DNA from: Cochliopodium minus
Lineage: Eukaryota > Discosea > Himatismenida > Cochliopodiidae
Length of the DNA stretch: 25,893 bases
Direction: 5' to 3'
Assembly: GCA_024220525.1 (NCBI GenBank)
Contig: JAMYWO010000449.1
Coordinates: 1-25,893 of the forward strand
Shown here: in pieces, positions 20,568 through 25,893 of the stretch
How the letters are laid out: every line of letters begins with the position of its first letter
Numbering within the stretch: the stretch's first letter is position 1
Notes under the pieces: generated by a model
What the model was told of the DNA's origin: nothing
The model's input: the letters and a program-made list of their open reading frames with translations, nothing else
Databases searched by the model: none
Translations under genes and position numbers: made by a program

Positions 20568-23500
20568 TCAATTTATTTCTTGGAACTTGGAGCTTAGAAC
20601 ATCCTCAGGGAGATGATATTCAGCAGAACGGAGACTTTTGACGAAAGCAAAGATGTAGATGGGCTTTTTGTTTTCGTTACAAAAGATGGCGCAGTCGCAG
20701 TCCGCTTCCAAGATGAGCCCCAAATTATTTCTTGCAAAAGTGACCAACTTGAAATAGTTTACTTTTTCAACGCAACTTTCTAATAATTTCTTCAAAAAAT
20801 AAAATTGAAATTAATAAAAAAATAAAAAAATTAATAATATATTAAAAAAAATTGGAATAAAAATAAAAATAAATAAAAATTAAAATTAAAAAAATTAATT
20901 TTTTTTTTTAACCTTTGAAAAGGCTTCTAATTGGAATTGAGAGCACAGAGGAGAAAGGATGTCGCATCTTTTGTTGATGAGTTCGTCCACTTCGTATCCC
21001 AGGTGTTTCGAGAGCTCAGGCGAAACGTCTACAAAGTACATATTGTTTACATTGTAATCTTGGTCAGTAAGGCCTATCAATAAAAAATAAAAAAAAATTA
21101 ATAGAGTTGGAGATGAATTTTATAAAAAAATTAAAAAATTATAATAATAATATTAAATAAAAAAATTAATAAAGTAGGAGATGAATTTTTAAAAAATTAA
21201 AAGATTAAAATAATGAAATTAAAAATTAATTTAATCTTTATTAAAAAATTAAAATAAAATTAATTTAATAAAGAGGAGTGAAATTTAAAAGAAAAATTAA
21301 AATAATTTTAAAATTTAAAAATTATAAAAATTATAATAAAAATTAAAAAAAAAATTATTTTACCTTCAGGAAAATTCGAAACACAATACATTACGCTGGG
21401 TTTGAGAGAAAGATAAGGAAGGAGAGTCTTGGGAAGGGGAGGGTTGAGGAAAGAGTTCAAAGCCCTTTGAGCATTGGAATGTTCCATCTCCACCTTCTTC
21501 TTGAGGGCCTCCAGTTCCTTTTTGAGAGAGGAAATTTCTTCTTTGAGGAGAGAAACTTCCGATTTGGTGGAGTAATCGTCGTGCGAAGAGAAGAACATGT
21601 CGAGGTGGTCTTTGTCCTTGTCTTGTTCTTCTTCTGCTCCAAGGTAGTTGTATTTGTCTTCTTCGCTTTCCAACTTGATGTAGGTTTCTTTGTGTTGGAG
21701 GTCTTTGTGTTGATCTTATTTATTTAAAAGAAAAATAAATTGACAAATAAAAAAACAACAAAAGAATAAAATTTTTAATTGTCAAATAACAAAGAAATAA
21801 AAATTTTGAATGAAAAATATTAATTATAAAAAATTTTGAATAAAAAAAAATTTTTTAAAAAAAGTTCAGAAAAAAATTCATTAAAAGAATTGATAAAAAA
21901 AATGTTTTTTTTTTTTAAAAAAATTAACTAAAAAAATTAATTAATTTTGAATAAAAAAATGTTTGAAAAAATTTTACTTGGTTTGTTTTGTGAGAGATGT
22001 TTGCTTTTGGAGAGTAGCTTGTTTTGTTTAATGATCTGATCGATCTTCTTCTTGATGTCATCGTCTTTTTCGGGCTTGTAGAATCTGAGCTCGTTTTTGG
22101 AGAAGAGACTCTTGGAGATGTCCTGGAAATTCTCTTTGTTGATCGTTTTTATCTGTGGCTTTTTAGGTATCTGAAACGAAAGTTTTTGTGAGTAAAAAAT
22201 GATTGATAAATGAATAATTTTGAATCTTTAATCAATCATACATTGTATGATTTTGTTATGTTTATATTAAATTAAATATTTCTAATAAAATTTTGAATGA
22301 ATATTTTTTATAAAATTTTGAAATATCATCGAAATTTTTACTTGAAAATTTTCAATGTTAGATTTGATATCATTTTCTTCATTGTGTATCTCTTTATCAA
22401 GATGACCATCGAAGTTCTTGGGATGGATTTCAGGTTCGATTTTATTTGGAGGGATATGAGATGGGATGTTGGAGCAGATGTTCTTCTCTTTGATTCTTTC
22501 ATCATTAGGATTTTCTTTGTTGGATGTGATGTGATCATTGTTTATGAAATCATCACTGATACTTATTATACAGTTATCAACGTTATCTCCAATTATTTTT
22601 TCTTTAATGTTATGACTGGTTGATGGTGGGATATAGGAAGGGATATTAAATGGAATGATGTTATCTTTATTGTTATCATTGATGATCACGTCATAGATGT
22701 TGACAGGGGATCTTTGAGGATTTGATTTAGTGGAATTGGATGAAATTTGGGAATCGGTGATAATTTCAACATCTTCTTTTTCTTTTATATTGCTCAATTT
22801 GTCTTTGATCATCTCTGTGTTGAGGTTGCCATAGTTGTAGAGGAGATTATGATTGATGGGGAAGGAATTATCAAGATCAGATGTGACATTATCGAAATAG
22901 GATATCAGAGATGGTGTATGGTGATTGGAGGGGATGTTATTGTGAATTTTATCTTTTTCACCAATGTTTATTATATTGCGGGTATGTTGATTGGTGAGAT
23001 CAGATGGTGTGTTTAGATTAATGTCATTGTGTTGGTTGATCTGATCATATCTGTCATCTATGACCCTTTCATCGTTCTTCATATCCTTGCCACTGTCCTT
23101 TTTCTTCTCGATATATTGAGAATAAAGAGGATTGATGACATACATAGGAGGTTGTTTGGGATCTAATACACCATTGATATGTTTCAATTGATTTAAATTC
23201 TGAAAATTTAGGCGAATATTGTTGTTACCAAATGAAGGATTCATGTATTCATTATTATATGCCATTGGATTCAATAATTGATTCAGATTAGGATGGAATG
23301 AATTTGGATCAAGTATATCGTTTCTTTGTTTCAATGTGTTATTTCCTCCTGCATTTATATTCTTTTTGTTTCTTCGTTTATTATTTGTTTCTTCATCGAA
23401 ACAATCCAATTTTCCTTTGATGCAATTATTACATGGTCTTTCATTATTGCATTTCCTATAAGTTTGTTTATGATTGAGTAATTTTTGATTTAAGATAAAA

Positions 23501-23818
23501 ATAATATTTTCAAAAATTTTTTTTTTAAATTGATAAGGCTCGATTGTGCAATCATTTTTATAAATGCAAGTCATTTTTATTTAATGTATATATTGTAATT
23601 TAGTTTAAATATCATTTGCTAATTTGGATAATATTTCATCTTATATCGAAGATTGTGAAGAAATATCCAATCTTTTCTTGAATATTGAAATTCTATTCTT
23701 GGAGATGAGATTGAATCCATGATAAAATCCATTACCTATGTGATTTTCTACAATGAAAACATGCACATGATGCCATCTTTTCTTTAACCACCCTTTTCCT
23801 CTTTTTCTTCACCTCCAT
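20568..23818 (-). CDS. Zn2Cys6-PAS transcription factor
   Basis: Six exons (23736-23818, 22342-23455, 21978-22170, 21364-21714, 20913-21073, 20568-20789) splice in phase to 707 residues ending in TGA. After a basic N-terminus (KKKRKR, probable nuclear signal), residues 20-46 form a textbook binuclear zinc cluster, C-X2-C-X6-C-X5-C-X2-C-X6-C (CFHCRKSHRKC, then CNNCIKGKLDC). The 280-nt first intron splits the codon of Arg28 inside it. A long Asn/Ile/Asp-rich low-complexity linker (50-400) follows, then a Lys-rich helical region, a coiled coil (515-545, SLLKEEISSLKKELEALKKK) for dimerisation, and a PAS domain (about 560-700) with DVSPELSKHLGYEVDELINK. Zn2Cys6 plus C-terminal PAS is the layout of fungal ERT1/AcuK regulators of gluconeogenesis; the target here is unknown. 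Exons 1-2 have A/T third positions, whereas exons 3-6 use many C/G-ending codons. Confidence 0.88.
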
Positions 23819-24154
23819 TTTTTTTTTTATAAATTTTATAAATTTGATTCAACTAAAAAGAAAATTTATAATTTGTTTTCTCCGTTTAAAAAAAAATATC
23901 CAGCTAACATCAACACCAAAAGTACTCAAAATAATATTTTGTTTAAATAATCTAATTGATCATTAGTGAAAGTGAGTGAAGAAAATAAATTTCAAACGAA
24001 AATTATTAAATTCTTCGTTATAAAATACAATTTTAAATTTAAAAGTCAAGTAATGGAAGGAATTTAAAGCCTTTTGAAGAAAATATAAAAAAATTCTTGA
24101 ACAATTCTTGTTTTTTCTGATTTCTGAATTTAATTTTTTATTTTAAAGGAAAAA
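23819..24154. other. Intergenic spacer, nothing recognised
   Basis: About 336 bp lies between the start of the transcription factor gene and the stop of the upstream ABC transporter, both on the minus strand. It holds short A/T runs and no convincing open frame or RNA gene. The transcription factor promoter should be here. Confidence 0.6.
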
Positions 24155-25893
24155 TCAAAAAGAAATTTCTTTATCATTTTTTTTGCTTCTTTGAATCACC
24201 CAACCATTGGAATTATCCAAGAGAAGCCTGATATAAAAAATAAAGATAAATTAATTTGATAGAAAGAAAAGATTTTACTTGAAATCATGAAAATCCACTA
24301 TGCTTTCTCTATGTGCAACACTAATCATGGTAATACCTCTTTTAAGAACAGAGTTCATCAAAAAACTTTCATTCTCCAAATCAAGAGCACTTGTAGCTTT
24401 TAAAAAAAAAAATTATTGAAAAAATAAAAAAATTTTATTTTTTTACATTCATCACAAATGGCAAATAATGGTTTGTGGTAAAACAATCTAGCAAATCCAA
24501 TTCTTTGTTGTTCACCTTTAGAAAAAAAAAAAAATTTTTTTTAAATTTTTAATTTTTTCCAAGAAAATTTTTTTAAATTTTTTTTTTAATTTGTTGTTAC
24601 CAGGACTCAAAACCTTGTCCCAGATCTCAACTCCATCCAAACCAAATCTTTCAGCAATGTAATGAATAGAAGCGAGTTTCATACACTCTAAAATTTCTTC
24701 GTCACTTTGCATTTGTTCAGAATGAGGATAAATTATCACTATTGAAACATTTTTTAAATTAAAATTAACAAGACAAAATTTTTATTTAAAATTATTTAAA
24801 ATAATTTTAAACAATTTTTTTATTTAATTTTTTTTGTTTTAAATTTTTTTTTTACCCTCTCTTAATGTTCCAAGTGGTAAATATGATTTTTGGGGCAAGA
24901 AAAATATTCCAGATGTACCCAAATGCTGAGGTTTGGTTATAGAGCCGTTGAAGTTTTCCCACAAACCTGAAATCACTCTCAACAAACTGAGTAAACAAAA
25001 TAAAAAAAATAAAAAAGTTTAATCAATGAGTTGAGGAATAAAAAATAAAAATAAATTAAAAAATTTACCTGCTTTTCCCAGTTCCTGATCTAAAAAAAAT
25101 TATTTTAATTTTAATTAAATTTTTATTTTTATTTTTTTATTTTTTTTATTTTTATTTTCAATTTTTTTTTATTTTTATTTGTTATTTTTTAATATATCTC
25201 AATTTCTTCTCTTACGGCCCTTGAATTATCAAGTTTTCTTGTTTTTTGCAAGCCAAATTCAACTTATCAGTCAACAACCTCTCATTGGGAGTGAATACGC
25301 TGACATTGTTGAAAGATATGTAATCTCCGTCAACATATTTCTTTTCTTCATCAAAAACACTATTGTCTTCATCAACACTTGTAATCAATTCGTAGTTATC
25401 CTTTTTTTGACCTTTTTAGATTTATTTTTTAATTTTTATTGAAATTTTTTTCAATTAATTTAATTTTTTTTGAACTTTTTAGATCTATTTTTCAATTTTT
25501 AATTTTTATCAAGTTTTTTTATTTTTAATTATTTTATTTTTATTTTGAAATTTTTAATTTTTTTTTTAATTTTTTAATTTTTTATTAATTATTTTTTTAT
25601 TAATTATTTTATCATATTTTTTATTTTGCATTTTATGATGAAATTTCTTACTGAAGGGATGTTTTTTAACTTTATGGAAATCGTTAATTATTTCGTTCAT
25701 TTGAGACAATCTCGCAGTATAACCAGAATTGTTGGCTAAGTAATTAGAAACATCCAATGTTCCTCCATAAAATCTATTTCAACATTAATTAATATTTATT
25801 AGTTATTAGTTATTAGTTATTTTTTATTTTTTATTTTTTATTTTTTATTTTTTATTTTTTATTTTTTATTTTTTATTTTTTATTTTTATTTTT
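24155..25893 (-). CDS. ABCD4-like ABC transporter, C-terminal NBD, 5' part off the window
   Basis: Eight exons (25652-25773, 25216-25411, 25069-25089, 24856-24986, 24601-24738, 24447-24515, 24279-24396, 24155-24227) agree in phase and give about 288 residues ending in TGA. The segment opens in the end of a TMD ([20 protein letters not shown], then RLSQMNEI), matching the ABCD segment just before the nucleotide-binding domain. The NBD has Walker A GPSGTGKSS, the Q-loop FFLPQKSY with GTLRE, signature LSPGEQQR, Walker B FAICDESTSALD and H-loop SVAHR. All ATPase motifs are intact. The 21-nt exon 25069-25089 encodes most of Walker A. LSPGEQQR and FARLFYHKP are close to the ABCD4 (lysosomal cobalamin) branch. 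This may be a tandem paralogue of the left-edge gene or its missing 3' half. The right 120 bases are intron. Confidence 0.85.
25795..25893. repeat. (TTTTTTA)n simple repeat at right edge
   Basis: TTATTAG units give way to TTTTTTA units running to the end. The unit and orientation match the left edge. The repeat lies in an intron of the right-edge ABC transporter. Confidence 0.9.

Noticed and set aside
22282-23574. A stand-alone 430-residue low-complexity protein
   Set aside because: Its first 35 residues and last 20 are intron read-through. Splicing at 23455 and 22342 completes a zinc cluster and leads to a PAS domain.
24279-24396. Frameshift in the last NBD exons
   Set aside because: A recount of the A run near 24360 gives six bases, and the frame through the H-loop exon is intact.
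1-25893. Edge repeats as telomeres
   Set aside because: Telomeric repeats at two chromosome ends would be inverted relative to each other. Here both edges have the same orientation, and both lie inside introns.

Overview
This is nuclear DNA from an AT-rich, intron-dense unicellular eukaryote. Almost every gene is cut by short GT-AG introns made of nearly pure A/T, and many donors read G|GTAAAA. Spacers are short, stop codons behave as in the standard code (TAA and TGA end genes), and one protein carries Asn runs. The gene set (zinc cluster-PAS factor, GLUG surface protein, F-box protein, PHD-type prolyl hydroxylase, DUF547 protein, ABCD transporters) suits a free-living amoeboid protist such as a heterolobosean or amoebozoan. 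I cannot place it more precisely. All gene models were spliced by hand; each was accepted only if exon phases agreed across every junction.

Layout from left to right. A large minus-strand ABCD-type ABC transporter gene runs off the left edge (up to 5253). It is followed by a minus-strand F-box protein with a Cys-rich membrane tail (5356-6290). Two plus-strand genes come next: a secreted, membrane-anchored GLUG-repeat adhesin-like protein (6469-9381) and a mitochondrial-carrier-like protein (9496-10770). A convergent 1188-residue minus-strand protein (10838-16394) carries a DEP-like segment, DUF547, a possible RGS-like segment, and a C-terminal region resembling the phosphorylation domain of a P-type ATPase without its catalytic motifs. 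A 63-residue minus-strand protein (16741-17047) is divergent from a plus-strand type I membrane protein (17246-18672). Then come a minus-strand EGLN/PHD-like 2-oxoglutarate oxygenase (18817-19566), a zone of broken coding sequence (19593-20463), a minus-strand Zn2Cys6-PAS transcription factor (20568-23818), and the 3' half of an ABCD transporter (24155 to the right edge, minus).

Three points stand out. First, the two edge genes are complementary parts of one full-size transporter: the left gene has TMD1-NBD1-TMD2, and the right gene has the end of a TMD plus an NBD and a stop. They lie on the same strand, and both edges sit in the same (TTTTTTA)n repeat, so the window may be a tandem unit or circle, or may hold two tandem paralogues. 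Second, DUF547 appears fused to a catalytically dead P-type-ATPase-like domain. Third, microexons of 21-28 nt interrupt conserved regions, including the Walker A loop, and the Zn2Cys6 cluster is also split by an intron.

There is no sign that neighbouring genes form one pathway. The hydroxylase and the F-box protein recall the Skp1-hydroxylating oxygen sensor known in Dictyostelium, but that link is only inference. I saw no tRNA, rRNA, CRISPR array or recognisable transposon.
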